The position numbers and the translations under genes are program-made. From NCBI GenBank assembly GCA_021203705.1, contig JAJQAR010000189.1:1-9211 (forward strand): a DNA stretch of 9,211 bases, in the 5' to 3' direction. The stretch is from Prevotella sp. (GTDB lineage: Bacteria; Bacteroidota; Bacteroidia; Bacteroidales; Bacteroidaceae). Under the pieces are notes generated by a model that had not been told where the DNA came from, did no database searches, and saw nothing but the letters and a program-made list of their open reading frames with translations. Every line of letters starts with the position of its first letter. Within the stretch, counting starts at the first letter, position 1. Of the stretch, positions 1-9,000 are shown piece by piece.

Positions 1-559
1 TAAGTTTAAAGGGGAGGAAACTACATGTGAGATAGGAAACAATAACAGCATACGTGAAAATGTAACTATTTCACGTGGTACGGCAGCAAAAAAAGCTACT
101 AAAGTTGGTTCAAACAACCTACTTATGGAAAATATGCATATAGCTCACGATTGTATTGTAGGTAATGGTTGTATCATTGGTAATTCCACTAAGTTTGGTG
201 GTGAGGTTATCATTGATGATTTTGCCATTATAAGTGCCACAGTACTATGCCACCAATTCTGTCATGTAGGTAGTTATGTAATGATTCAAGGGGGCAGCCG
301 TTTCAGCAAGGACATACCACCGTTTGTCATTGCTGGTAAAGAGCCTACACACTATTGCGGATTGAACATCGTTGGTTTGCGTAGAAGAGGTTTTAGTAAT
401 GAGCTTATTGAAAATCTTCACGAGGCATACCGCCTGCTTTACTCAAAAGGTCTTTTGAGTGATGGCATTCAGGAAATACGTGCACACATGCCTGAAAGTG
501 AAGAGGTGAACTATATCATTCGTTTTGTGGAGAATTCTAAAAGGGGCATCATCAGATAA
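1..559 (+). CDS. lpxA: UDP-N-acetylglucosamine O-acyltransferase LpxA, 5'-truncated by the window edge
   Basis: LpxA transfers a 3-hydroxyacyl chain from acyl-carrier protein to UDP-GlcNAc, the first step of lipid A synthesis, in the cytosol as a left-handed beta-helix trimer. The frame is open from base 2; 185 residues are visible and about 75 N-terminal residues lie outside, so the ATG at 125 is internal. Hexapeptide-repeat sequence runs to about visible residue 110 and a C-terminal helical part follows. The HIAHDC motif carries the His equivalent to catalytic His125 of E. coli (visible residue 49). Also conserved are DDFAII, HQFC, the Gly aligned with chain-length residue Gly173, and GLRRRGFS with the Arg204 equivalent. 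By my alignment, E. coli His144 is Glu here and His191 is Pro. The C-terminus ends RGIIR, like E. coli RGLIR. In other Bacteroidetes the gene usually follows an lpxC-fabZ fusion (family knowledge); that would lie left of the window. The family assignment is very secure. Confidence 0.95.
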   Translation, partial: KFKGEETTCEIGNNNSIRENVTISRGTAAKKATKVGSNNLLMENMHIAHDCIVGNGCIIGNSTKFGGEVIIDDFAIISATVLCHQFCHVGSYVMIQGGSRFSKDIPPFVIAGKEPTHYCGLNIVGLRRRGFSNELIENLHEAYRLLYSKGLLSDGIQEIRAHMPESEEVNYIIRFVENSKRGIIR

Positions 560-576
560 GCTACATTCTTTCTGCC

Positions 577-1470
577 ATGAAGACATTATTAGTCGTTTTA
601 GGACCTACTGGCGTAGGAAAAACATCATTGTGCCTTGAACTTGCAGAAAGATATGATACCCCGATTATAAATGCCGACTCCCGACAGATTTTCAAGGAAA
701 TTCCTATTGGTACTGCCGCTCCTACACTGGAACAACAGCGTAGGGTGAAACATTATTTTGTCGGAAGCCATAATATAGATGACTATTACAATGCCTCAAT
801 GTTCGAGAATGATGTCATTGATTTGTTGGAAGTCATTTTCAAGGATAAAGACAAGGTTATCATGTCTGGCGGAAGCATGATGTATATTGATGCCGTATGC
901 AACGGTATTGATGATATTCCTTCTGTAGATAATAGCGTGCGCAAGCAAATGCAACAGAAATACGAAAAAGAAGGACTTGATGCAATAATGAAGGAACTTG
1001 AAACGCTTGATCCTGAATATGCGCTTATCGTTGACAGAAAGAACCACAAAAGGGTAATTCACGCTCTGGAAATATGTCTCTCAACGGGAAATACTTATAC
1101 TTCATTCCGCAAAAATGTAAAAAAAACAAGAAATTTCAATATTTTGAAAATCGGACTTAACCGCAATAGAGAGGAACTTTACGAACGCATAGACAGGCGT
1201 GTTGATAAGATGTTCGAGGAAGGACTGTTGGAAGAGGCAAAAGGCGTTTATCCACTAAAACAGCTGAACTCTCTTAATACAGTAGGTTACAAGGAACTTT
1301 TCGATTATCTTGACGGAAAATTCTCTTTGGAAGAAGCAATATTTAAGATAAAATGCAATACTCACAAATATTGCAGAAAACAACTTACTTGGTTTAAACA
1401 TGACCAGAACATTCATTGGTTCTCCCCCGATGACATTAACGGTATAGTTAATCTCATCGATTCCTTATAA
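577..1470 (+). CDS. miaA: tRNA dimethylallyltransferase MiaA
   Basis: MiaA transfers the dimethylallyl group of DMAPP to N6 of adenine 37 in tRNAs that read codons starting with U, the first step toward ms2i6A. It is a cytosolic enzyme. The 297 residues fit the family (about 300-316). Seen in order: P-loop GPTGVGKT at residues 9-16; INADSRQIFK at 31-40, with Asp34 equivalent to the proposed general base; IGTAAP at 44-49; GGSMMY at 98-103 (GGTMLY in E. coli); then an NHKRVIHALEI stretch, ERIDRRVDKM, VGYKELFDYL and a C-terminal RKQLTWFKHD matching E. coli KRQITWLRG. The ATG at 577 places the P-loop at the normal distance from the N-terminus. It starts 17 bases after the lpxA stop with no Shine-Dalgarno sequence, which is common in Bacteroidetes, so it is probably co-transcribed with lpxA. 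Some Bacteroidetes carry two miaA paralogs; I cannot tell which this one is. Confidence 0.96.
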   Translation: MKTLLVVLGPTGVGKTSLCLELAERYDTPIINADSRQIFKEIPIGTAAPTLEQQRRVKHYFVGSHNIDDYYNASMFENDVIDLLEVIFKDKDKVIMSGGSMMYIDAVCNGIDDIPSVDNSVRKQMQQKYEKEGLDAIMKELETLDPEYALIVDRKNHKRVIHALEICLSTGNTYTSFRKNVKKTRNFNILKIGLNRNREELYERIDRRVDKMFEEGLLEEAKGVYPLKQLNSLNTVGYKELFDYLDGKFSLEEAIFKIKCNTHKYCRKQLTWFKHDQNIHWFSPDDINGIVNLIDSL

Positions 1471-1512
1471 CTCATTTCCACATAATAACCACCTTTATAC
1501 TTATACATAAAA

Positions 1513-1549
1513 ACTGCGCCATGTACAGTTGAGCCGTACATGGCGCAGT
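1513..1549 (-). terminator. Intrinsic terminator of the sus operon, between convergent genes
   Basis: A perfect 14-bp stem pairs 1513-1526 with 1536-1549 around a 9-base loop (1527-1535). Read on the minus strand, the stem is followed at once by TTTTT (the pairing A at 1513 plus 1512-1509 read in reverse) and more AT-rich sequence, 36 bases after the susF stop codon. That is a good rho-independent terminator for the susCDEF transcript. On the plus strand the stem is followed by ATAAAGATTT, which lacks a T-run, so termination of lpxA-miaA here is less certain. The rest of the 114-base gap shows nothing else. Confidence 0.85.
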
Positions 1550-1584
1550 ATAAAGATTTAAATCAATGTTTACTCTAAAACAAA

Positions 1585-3054
1585 TTATTCGGCGATAAAT
1601 ACAAATTCACCTGTAATATCATTGAGATATATGCGATATGTACCAGCAGGAACAGTCATGTTATCACCGTTCTGTACACCGACACCACTGTTGTTCTCAG
1701 AAATGTCGATAGTGCAACCCCAGTTGACATCCCAACTTCCATCAGCGAGGAACTTAACACCACCGTCAGAAGAAATCGTTGCCTCTGCATACCAGTTGTG
1801 AGGTGCTACCTGCTGCAAGTCAATACCTGCACCAGTATCCCAACCGTTAAAGTCACCAAGAGCGGTAATGCTCGTGTATTCTGTCGGTTCCTGATTATCA
1901 AGCATTGTCCATGAATATGTCATAGACTGCATATCGATAGTGAGTGTATAGTAACCGGCAGAAGGAGGTGTGATACAACCGATAAGGCTCTGGTCTCCGT
2001 TAGAATAAACGATAGTACCTGTCATAGCACCATTGTTGTCCTCTGCTGCGGAGCAACCATAGATGTAATCCCAATTACCTAAGTCAGCTGCTGACCAGAA
2101 CTTAACATCCCATGAACCATTATAGTATGACGTATAGGTAAATGTTGTGGTTGTCTGTGGGAAGAACAAAGCGCCCTGATCACTTGCCCAACCATTAGGA
2201 TTACCTGTCAAGTAATATTCGCTTGCCATTTCCTCGATTGTATAGGTATAATCCATCATGTTGATGGTCATCTTATAGTAACCAGCATCGGCAATTTGAC
2301 CGGCACCGACACCCTCAACGGCAACCAAAGTACCGCTAAGACTGGTATCACCATCCTGTGCAACACCAACGACACCAGTAGAGCCTTCATCCCACATATT
2401 ACCAGAATCGATGTTGGTCTGCGGAATAATCTTCCAGTACTGTCCACCGGTAGTGTTGAATGTTACAGTGAATACTGGGTCGGAATAAACATCCTCATCA
2501 GAATGAGAGAACTGTATCATCGTTGATTCATCCCAACCGCACATATCACCTACGAGGTAGTATGCACTTGATATAAACGGAGCCTCTGGAGTAACAATAA
2601 GTGAAATAACACCTGCGTCAACAAGGAACGACTGTCCATCGATGATAATGTCAGCATAAACCTGTGCATTGAAAGTACGGGCTGTAGGACGTTTGCCGTA
2701 TGCATTCTCAACAGCAGCTTGCAACTCCTCCTTGCTAATTATACCATTGTCGGTATCAATAGTCTGAGCCTCTGCAGTAGCATCATCAGCAGGAGTAATC
2801 TCCATGCGTACATTGCCAACAGTAGCACCGTCAGGAAGTGCGGCAGCAGCAAGTGAAAACACCTGAATGTCTGCACCATCATCAACATTTGCCAAGTCTA
2901 TTGCACCGACAGCCGATGCGGTAAAGCCAGGAAGTGTAATAGCATCTTCCTGTGGGTATGACTGTGGATCCGCCCAGTCGGTATAATCTTCGCTACAAGA
3001 AACGAATGTCATACCGGCAAGCAGCAAGCCACCCAAAAATAATATCTTTTTCAT
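1585..3054 (-). CDS. susF: SusF-like surface starch-binding lipoprotein
   Basis: Predicted outer-membrane lipoprotein that holds alpha-glucan at the cell surface next to the SusCD transporter. The N-terminus has a lysine pair, a hydrophobic stretch and lipobox FVSC with Cys20, followed by SED, an acidic run typical of surface-exported Bacteroidetes lipoproteins. An N-terminal SusE/SusF-type Ig-like domain spans about 28-157. Three related beta-sandwich domains follow at about 160-276, 277-386 and 390-489. Each begins with the same motif, ending in tryptophan: VGDMCGW (Trp174), TGNPNGW (Trp289) and LGDFNGW (Trp405). This matches B. thetaiotaomicron SusF, which has three starch-binding domains and about 485 residues (from memory). 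It is last in the operon, 35 bases after susE. The ATG at 3054 gives a normal signal peptide. The starch ligand is inferred from context and from SusD; another alpha-glucan is possible. Confidence 0.85.
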   Translation of the reverse strand: MKKILFLGGLLLAGMTFVSCSEDYTDWADPQSYPQEDAITLPGFTASAVGAIDLANVDDGADIQVFSLAAAALPDGATVGNVRMEITPADDATAEAQTIDTDNGIISKEELQAAVENAYGKRPTARTFNAQVYADIIIDGQSFLVDAGVISLIVTPEAPFISSAYYLVGDMCGWDESTMIQFSHSDEDVYSDPVFTVTFNTTGGQYWKIIPQTNIDSGNMWDEGSTGVVGVAQDGDTSLSGTLVAVEGVGAGQIADAGYYKMTINMMDYTYTIEEMASEYYLTGNPNGWASDQGALFFPQTTTTFTYTSYYNGSWDVKFWSAADLGNWDYIYGCSAAEDNNGAMTGTIVYSNGDQSLIGCITPPSAGYYTLTIDMQSMTYSWTMLDNQEPTEYTSITALGDFNGWDTGAGIDLQQVAPHNWYAEATISSDGGVKFLADGSWDVNWGCTIDISENNSGVGVQNGDNMTVPAGTYRIYLNDITGEFVFIAE

Positions 3055-3089
3055 AATGATATGTCTTTTTTAAGTTATATATTCAAATC

Positions 3090-4247
3090 TTATTTCACTT
3101 CACCCGTATCATAGTCGAAGTCAACATAGAGTCTCTGTCCTGCCTCACATGTTACAGAGTAAGCACTGCCCACATTCTCTGCCCAGTTAGAAGCAATATC
3201 AACAGTACGCCAGAAGAGGTTACCATTATAAATCGTGAACTCTGTACGCCACCAGTCGATTCCTGGTACTTTAATGTAAGCACGAAGCTCACCTCCTGCA
3301 ATAAACTCTGGTGATACCCACTGGCTGCTTGCGTCAGCTGGTTTTGTCATTGCCCAATCAGCATCCTCATCAATCCAGTTACCACCTTCAATCTCACCTA
3401 TTACGTAAGCAGAAGCAGGGTAAACAGTAAGTGTGGAAATAAGTTGATTGTTGGCAACATCCAAACTTAAATAAAGAACGTACCAGTCGGTAGTACTTAC
3501 CTGAATACCACCATCAGAACCTGCTGAAAGACCAGCACCTGCCTCATCATCTATCGTCGTTGTAAGACTGTATCCGTTGGTTGGCTCGGTAGAATCACCC
3601 CAGAAGAACGTTGAGCCTGAAGTAAGGTAAGCCATTGCGTAGAACTGGCCGTCAAATCCGTATGTCGGAGCAAATGTCTTAGCTGACGAGCCACCATGGA
3701 TTGAAGAACCTGCAACGTAAACCGTTGAAGGAACGGTAGCCACGTATGAAACGGCAACCTTAGATAGCGATATCGTGTTTGAATAGCAATATGTATTATC
3801 AGTACCTGAGACATGTGCCTGCAGACGGATATAAATAGGGAATATTATGCCTGATGGGTCTGCACCGCCGTTTGCCTGTTGATAAAGACTTACAACAGTG
3901 TTGTTTAGTTCAACGCCATCAACATCCATCTTGGCTGTTGTATAAGAAGTCTCAAGTGTAGTATAAGTACTGAATGACTGGTCAATAGCAACCTGCACCT
4001 CATAAATAGTGATGGCTGGATAGCCATAGTCAGGCTGAGTACACGTAAGTGTTACCGTTTCCGACTTAGACAAATCATAAATATTGCTTGTTGCGTATGC
4101 AGGTGTATTCAATACAAATGATGTCGGATATTGCAACGTCGGATTGCTGTCATCGTCATTCTCGCAAGAGGTCATCAGAGGCATTGCCACCAATGCCAAA
4201 GCGGGCAACAGCAGACTTTTAAATATATTTTTCATAATCTCTTTCAT
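3090..4247 (-). CDS. susE: SusE-like surface glycan-binding lipoprotein
   Basis: Predicted outer-membrane lipoprotein, 385 residues, close to the 387 I recall for B. thetaiotaomicron SusE. The lipobox is MTSC with Cys28, followed by ENDDD, a strong acidic surface-export signal. A SusE-type N-terminal domain covers about 36-165, including the opening PTSFVLNTPAYA and a YEVQVAIDQSF strand. Two C-terminal beta-sandwich domains follow at about 173-278 and 279-385. The second has GEIEGGNW (Trp291), WW at 332-333 and FWRT (Trp346), which could form an aromatic binding platform. The first has VAGSSIHGG where related domains carry an NGW-like motif, so its platform Trp seems missing. Two starts are possible: 4247, or the ATG at 4235 (Met5), which has AAAGAGA just upstream and gives a signal peptide MKNIFKSLL like that of its neighbours. 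I favour 4235 slightly. It lies 29 bases after susD and 35 before susF. Confidence 0.83.
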   Translation of the reverse strand: MKEIMKNIFKSLLLPALALVAMPLMTSCENDDDSNPTLQYPTSFVLNTPAYATSNIYDLSKSETVTLTCTQPDYGYPAITIYEVQVAIDQSFSTYTTLETSYTTAKMDVDGVELNNTVVSLYQQANGGADPSGIIFPIYIRLQAHVSGTDNTYCYSNTISLSKVAVSYVATVPSTVYVAGSSIHGGSSAKTFAPTYGFDGQFYAMAYLTSGSTFFWGDSTEPTNGYSLTTTIDDEAGAGLSAGSDGGIQVSTTDWYVLYLSLDVANNQLISTLTVYPASAYVIGEIEGGNWIDEDADWAMTKPADASSQWVSPEFIAGGELRAYIKVPGIDWWRTEFTIYNGNLFWRTVDIASNWAENVGSAYSVTCEAGQRLYVDFDYDTGEVK

Positions 4248-4276
4248 TTTAAATGAATCCTTTTATTAAGCTATTA

Positions 4277-5950
4277 TCAATAACCGTCGTTCTGAGTAAG
4301 ATTACTGTTGTTCATAATGTCATCTGCAGGTATCGGATAGACATTGAAGTGAGAATCAACAGACGTACCGTTGGCAACACCACCTTTCCAGTCCCAAACA
4401 TACTTACTTGTGGTGAAGCAGCCGAACCTGACGAGGTCACTGCGGCGACGACCTTCCATATAGAACTCACGGCACCACTCGTCGAGAATGTCTGTATCAG
4501 CAGTGATAGACAGCATCGGCGCAGCGTTGGCACGTGTACGCAGAACATTAATGTCGGCAAGTGCCTGATCAGTGTCACCTGTACGATATGAAGCCTCTGC
4601 ACGTGTCAGATAAGCCTCTGCAAGGCGCAACAATGGAATATCTACATCTGGGAACTCAGCATCATGGGTAGAGCCTCCATCAATACGGTGGTTATCCCAC
4701 TTAACTATTGACATACCATCGAGGAAACTTGAGATAAGGTCGGTCTGAAGTTTACGGACGCCTCCGCCACGACCGCCATATAACATTGCACGGTCATCAC
4801 CAGCCTTTGCTATAATCTGTACTGTTGAAGAACCATCCTGCTCATCGAGAGCTATAATGTCTGCCTCTGTTGCATCGTCAGGAGCAGCCTCTGTTGAAAT
4901 CGGACAATCCTCTATATTAGGGAAGAATTTCTTTACCAAAGCAGCACGTGCGAAATTACAGCTCCATGGGTTGGTAGTGCCAAGATAAGGCATACCAGCA
5001 ATACGGATAGAGCTTACAAGATAGTTGGAGCCACTGTAACAACGTGTGTATAAGCCATCCTGACGTATCGGGAGGATAATCTCGTTCATGGCATCAGTAT
5101 TCTCGTCATTGTCTGCCATAAAGAGCTGTGCATATCCTGAATAGCCATTTTTCTCTGTTGATGAGAGAGAATAAACACCACTGTTTATCAGTTTGTTGCA
5201 ATAATCAATAGCTTTGCTGTATTCAGCCTTTGCACCTTTAGTATAGATAGAGGAGTTAAGGGCTAAACGTGCATGAAGCATGTAAGCAGCACCCTGGTCT
5301 GCACGTCCGAAATTACTTGAATTGCAGAAAGAGCCAACAGGTGCCATCAGAGACTCAAGCTCAGTAAGCTCATTATCCAACCAATCGTAAAGATCTGGAC
5401 CGCTCATCTCAACTGGTAGAGTACTAATATCAAAATCTATCTTGAAAGGAGACTTACCGAAAAGGTCGAGCATATACCAATAGTGGAGTGCACGGAGGAA
5501 ACGAACCTCTGCACGGTAGTACTGATTCTCGCTGTTGTCTTCTGTTTGTTGCAGATAGCTGTTGAAAAGAGTTATATCATATGTAAGACGGGTGTAAACC
5601 CACTGTGTCCTGACACTACTTGAGTTCCAGGCGATATTCGTAAGCTGTGGAATGTCAGAGTCTGTCTGCCAAGCCCAGATACACTCATCAGTAGGCAACT
5701 CCATGCAGTTGAATGTGGTACGGTAAAATCCCGATTCACCCTCATCATCGCTAAGGTCCCCATTGCCAGAAGCACCCTGCTGACCCGTAAGGCCCAATGT
5801 ACCATAACATTTTGCCAGAAAATTCATAGGATCTGATACGGAAGGTGATGTTTGAGGATCAATGGAGCTTATATTCAAATCGTCCGCACAACTAACCATT
5901 CCGATGGTAATCACTGCGGCAGCAATTGTCTTTAAAAATATATTTTTCAT
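4277..5950 (-). CDS. susD: SusD-type starch-binding outer-membrane lipoprotein
   Basis: SusD caps the SusC porin and delivers bound glycan to it. The 557-residue protein has a signal peptide with lipobox MVSC (Cys21), then ADD, consistent with surface export. It has the SusD/RagB architecture: an N-terminal TPR-containing part (RFLRALHYWYMLDLFGKSPF near 150-169) and a C-terminal part with RLAEAYLTRAEASYRTGD, the EFYMEGRRRSDLVRFG signature and a closing YPIPADDIMNNSNLTQNDGY. It resembles B. thetaiotaomicron SusD, as remembered, over long stretches, for example GESGFYRTTFNC and DIPQLT. The starch-site residues I recall there align as Asp73 to Asp69, Arg81 to Arg77, Trp98 to Trp94, Tyr296 to Tyr305 and Trp320 to Trp329; Asn101 becomes Asp97. 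That makes a starch or malto-oligosaccharide ligand likely rather than just 'a glycan'. The gene is 67 bases after susC and has a Shine-Dalgarno sequence. Confidence 0.93.
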   Translation of the reverse strand: MKNIFLKTIAAAVITIGMVSCADDLNISSIDPQTSPSVSDPMNFLAKCYGTLGLTGQQGASGNGDLSDDEGESGFYRTTFNCMELPTDECIWAWQTDSDIPQLTNIAWNSSSVRTQWVYTRLTYDITLFNSYLQQTEDNSENQYYRAEVRFLRALHYWYMLDLFGKSPFKIDFDISTLPVEMSGPDLYDWLDNELTELESLMAPVGSFCNSSNFGRADQGAAYMLHARLALNSSIYTKGAKAEYSKAIDYCNKLINSGVYSLSSTEKNGYSGYAQLFMADNDENTDAMNEIILPIRQDGLYTRCYSGSNYLVSSIRIAGMPYLGTTNPWSCNFARAALVKKFFPNIEDCPISTEAAPDDATEADIIALDEQDGSSTVQIIAKAGDDRAMLYGGRGGGVRKLQTDLISSFLDGMSIVKWDNHRIDGGSTHDAEFPDVDIPLLRLAEAYLTRAEASYRTGDTDQALADINVLRTRANAAPMLSITADTDILDEWCREFYMEGRRRSDLVRFGCFTTSKYVWDWKGGVANGTSVDSHFNVYPIPADDIMNNSNLTQNDGY

Positions 5951-5957
5951 CGTTGTA

Positions 5958-5963
5958 TCCTTT
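5958..5963 (-). promoter_or_regulatory. Shine-Dalgarno sequence of susD
   Basis: AAAGGA on the minus strand lies 7 bases before the susD ATG, matching the 16S rRNA tail complement AAAGGAGG over six bases. The other genes in the window lack a site this good, which supports the start at 5950 and may help strong translation of susD. Confidence 0.6.
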
Positions 5964-6017
5964 ATAAATTAGTGATTTATTTGTAAATACAGATTTAGCG
6001 GAAACCGTCAAATCCAT

Positions 6018-9000
6018 TTAGAAGTTGAGGTTAATGCCAAGCTGCATACTGAATGGACGTGGATAAGGGTTCTTGTCTATACCATCTGCTACTTCAGGGT
6101 CAAGACCTTTGTACTTTGTAATGATAAACGGGTTCTGTGCCGTTAAGTAAATACGTCCTGGCAAGTATGGTTTGCCATCATTCATGAAAATATGTGAGAA
6201 GGAATAACCAAGCGTGATATTGGTACATTTCAAGTATGAAGCGTTCCTTACGAAATAGTCGCTGATATAATACTCACTACTGCTCGTTCCTGTAAATCCA
6301 AGACTAACAGCCTCTGCCGTAGTGTTGTTGTATGCGCTGTTTGAATATAGACCAGTAGCACTTACTGACGCTTTGTCTGAAAGGAAGTCATAGTAAACAT
6401 AGTTGCCAATAGAAGCACGGAATGCAGTACTCAAGTCCCAGTTCTTATATGTAAACTTCATCGTGAGGCCCATGAATACGTCTGCTGCCGGACTCTTATA
6501 GAAATAACGGTCATCATCGTTGATAATACCATTACCATCACGGTCAACATAAACACCCTCAATTGGTTTTCCTGCCTCATCGTAAACCTGCTGGTAAACC
6601 CAGAATGAGTTTGCCGGATGACCTACGGATTGTGCCTGTACCTGTGTTCCAAGTCCTCTTGATATTGTAGTACCAGTCTTTACTACATATCCATCATCGC
6701 CACCGATGAGTTCGGTAATCTCGTTATGATTCCATGAAATGTTATATTGGATATCCCATGTGAAGTTCTTCGTTACGATAGGTTTAACGCCTAAAGTAAA
6801 CTCAACACCATAGTTCTTCAAAGAGCCGATGTTCTCTGACATACGCTGTCCGAAATTCATAAGAGCCGGAATTGTTACATCCTGTATCAAGTCTTTCGTC
6901 TTACGATAATAACCATCGATATTGGCTGTGAATCGATTGTTGAGGAATGCGAAATCCAAACCTGCGTTCCACGTAGTAGTGGTCTCCCAAGTAAGATCTG
7001 GGTTGTACTTGTTAGGACGTGTGGTATAATAATATGTGTCTCCGAAAGGATACTGTGCATAAGAGTTACCTGCTACGTAAAGAGGTGTGTAGAGGAAGTC
7101 ATCACCGATATCCTGCTGACCTGTCTGACCCCAGCCAAGACGGAGCTTAAACTCATTCCACCAATCGAGGTTCTTCATGAATTTTTCATCATTGATCTTC
7201 CATGCCAAAGCAACTGATGGGAAATAACCCCACTTATGACCTTTTGCAAACCTTGAGGAACCATCGGCACGTATCGTCGCAGTCAACATGTAACGGTCGA
7301 GTACAGAATAATTCAAACGACCGAAATATGATACCAACGAGTTGTGTGTTGCCCAAGCTGTCTCTGATCTCAAAGCTGGGTTGTTTTCCTCGCCTGTATA
7401 AGGGTCAGTACCACTACCGAAATTGAAACCACTACGGTGATAGTGAGATTCCTCTGCACCAGCCATTATATCAATGTTGTGTGCACCGAATACATGCTGG
7501 TATTGTGCGTATGCATTTGCGGTAATACTGTACTTGTAATATCTTGTAATACCATTCCAACCATAGTAGTTGCAATTGTAGGAATATGGACTGCTGATAT
7601 CATCCTGACGGCTCTCCGTATATTCACCGCCATAACTTGCGTGGATATGCAAGTCTTCCAAACCGTGAATCTTATAATCAACCTCGAAATTGCCTGTGAA
7701 GTCAGAAGACTTTGCGTTGATCCATACTTGGTTCAGATAAGCCACAGGGTTCTGTGGTGAGTTGGTATTAGCTGTCGTTGTCCATGTAGGATCACTGAAA
7801 GTATTTACGGAAATTGCATTCTGCCAGTAACCTCCGAAATAAGTCTGATAAATAGCATCGTTACTCCTTACAGGCTGTGTCGGATCCATCGAAAGTGCAC
7901 CGCCAATTGCTGTACCAGCATCTACATAACGGTCTGTCTCATGCATATACTTAGCGGAAATGTTGAAATTAAGATGATCATTGAGCAACGACGGTGAGAG
8001 GTTAATACCTGCATTGAAACGGTGCATCCAGGAGTTGTCGATGATACCCTGATCACCCTGGTAACCTACAGAAACACGGTAAGGTACATTCTTTATTCCA
8101 CCTGTAATGGAAATATTGTGGGAAGTACTAACCGCTGTGCGGAAAATCTCATCCTGCCAGTCGGTATTATAACTGCCAAGTCCTTGGGCATCTGCGCCAA
8201 TAATGTTATGTACGAGGTCTCGATACTCATCACCGCTCAATACATCGTAACGTTTCTGTGTAGTTGAAACTGTTACGTCACCATTATATGAGATATGAGG
8301 AGCAGATTTTTTACTACCCTTCTTAGTGGTAATGATGATTACACCGTTAGAAGCTCTCGAACCATAAATTGCAGTTGCTGAGGCGTCCTTCAATACCGTG
8401 AATGTCTCGATATCGTTCGGGTTGATCATAGCCAATACATTACTCATACCTGTTGCAGTGTTATTGTCTATCGTAAGACCATCGATTACGAGCAACGGAT
8501 CGTTACTTGCGTTCAGAGACGAGCCTCCACGAATACGTATTTGTGCTCCAGCACCTGGCGTACCACCGGAAGTGATAACGTCAACACCGGCAATTTTACC
8601 TACAAGCATATCGGTAGCATTGCTTGTGATACCCTTACTCATGTCATCAGGCTTGATGGCAGTTACAGAACCTGTCAAGTCGGTTTTCTTGGCACGACCG
8701 TAACCGATGACAACCACGTTGTCAAGCGTCTGTGAGTCTGGCTCCAATGTAATCACCAAACCAGGCTTAAGTGTTACTGTCTTTGTCGTGTAACCGATGT
8801 AAGATACTTGGATTGAAGTTCCTGGTTCGGCGGTAATAGAGAAATTACCGTCAAAGTCCGTAATGACACCACCTTCCTGTCCTACAACACGGACGGTAGC
8901 ACCGATTACTGGTTCACCGGAAGCATCCTTGACATGCCCCTTAATAGAGCTTTGAGCAAAGGCTCCTACTGATAGGAACAGCCCTATCAGAAGGGCATAG

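Noticed and set aside
125..559. LpxA starting at the ATG at 125
   Set aside because: The frame is open to base 2 and the upstream residues match LpxA repeats (IRENVTISRGT, TKVGSNNLLM), so the ATG is internal and the gene is cut by the window edge.
786..1062. Minus-strand open frames of 87-88 residues inside miaA
   Set aside because: They are antisense to conserved MiaA sequence and have serine-rich or unstructured translations without support.
4253..4591. Plus-strand open frame of 112 residues antisense to susD
   Set aside because: It overlaps the well-conserved C-terminal region of SusD and shows no signal, domain or ribosome site.
5951..6017. Possible internal promoter or attenuator between susC and susD
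   Set aside because: The 67-base gap has no convincing hairpin and no TAnnTTTG element; only the Shine-Dalgarno sequence stands out.
7437..7760. Plus-strand open frame of 107 residues inside susC
   Set aside because: It lies antisense to a clear SusC barrel coding region, has a cysteine-rich composition with no recognisable domain, and is a by-product of the codon use of the real gene.
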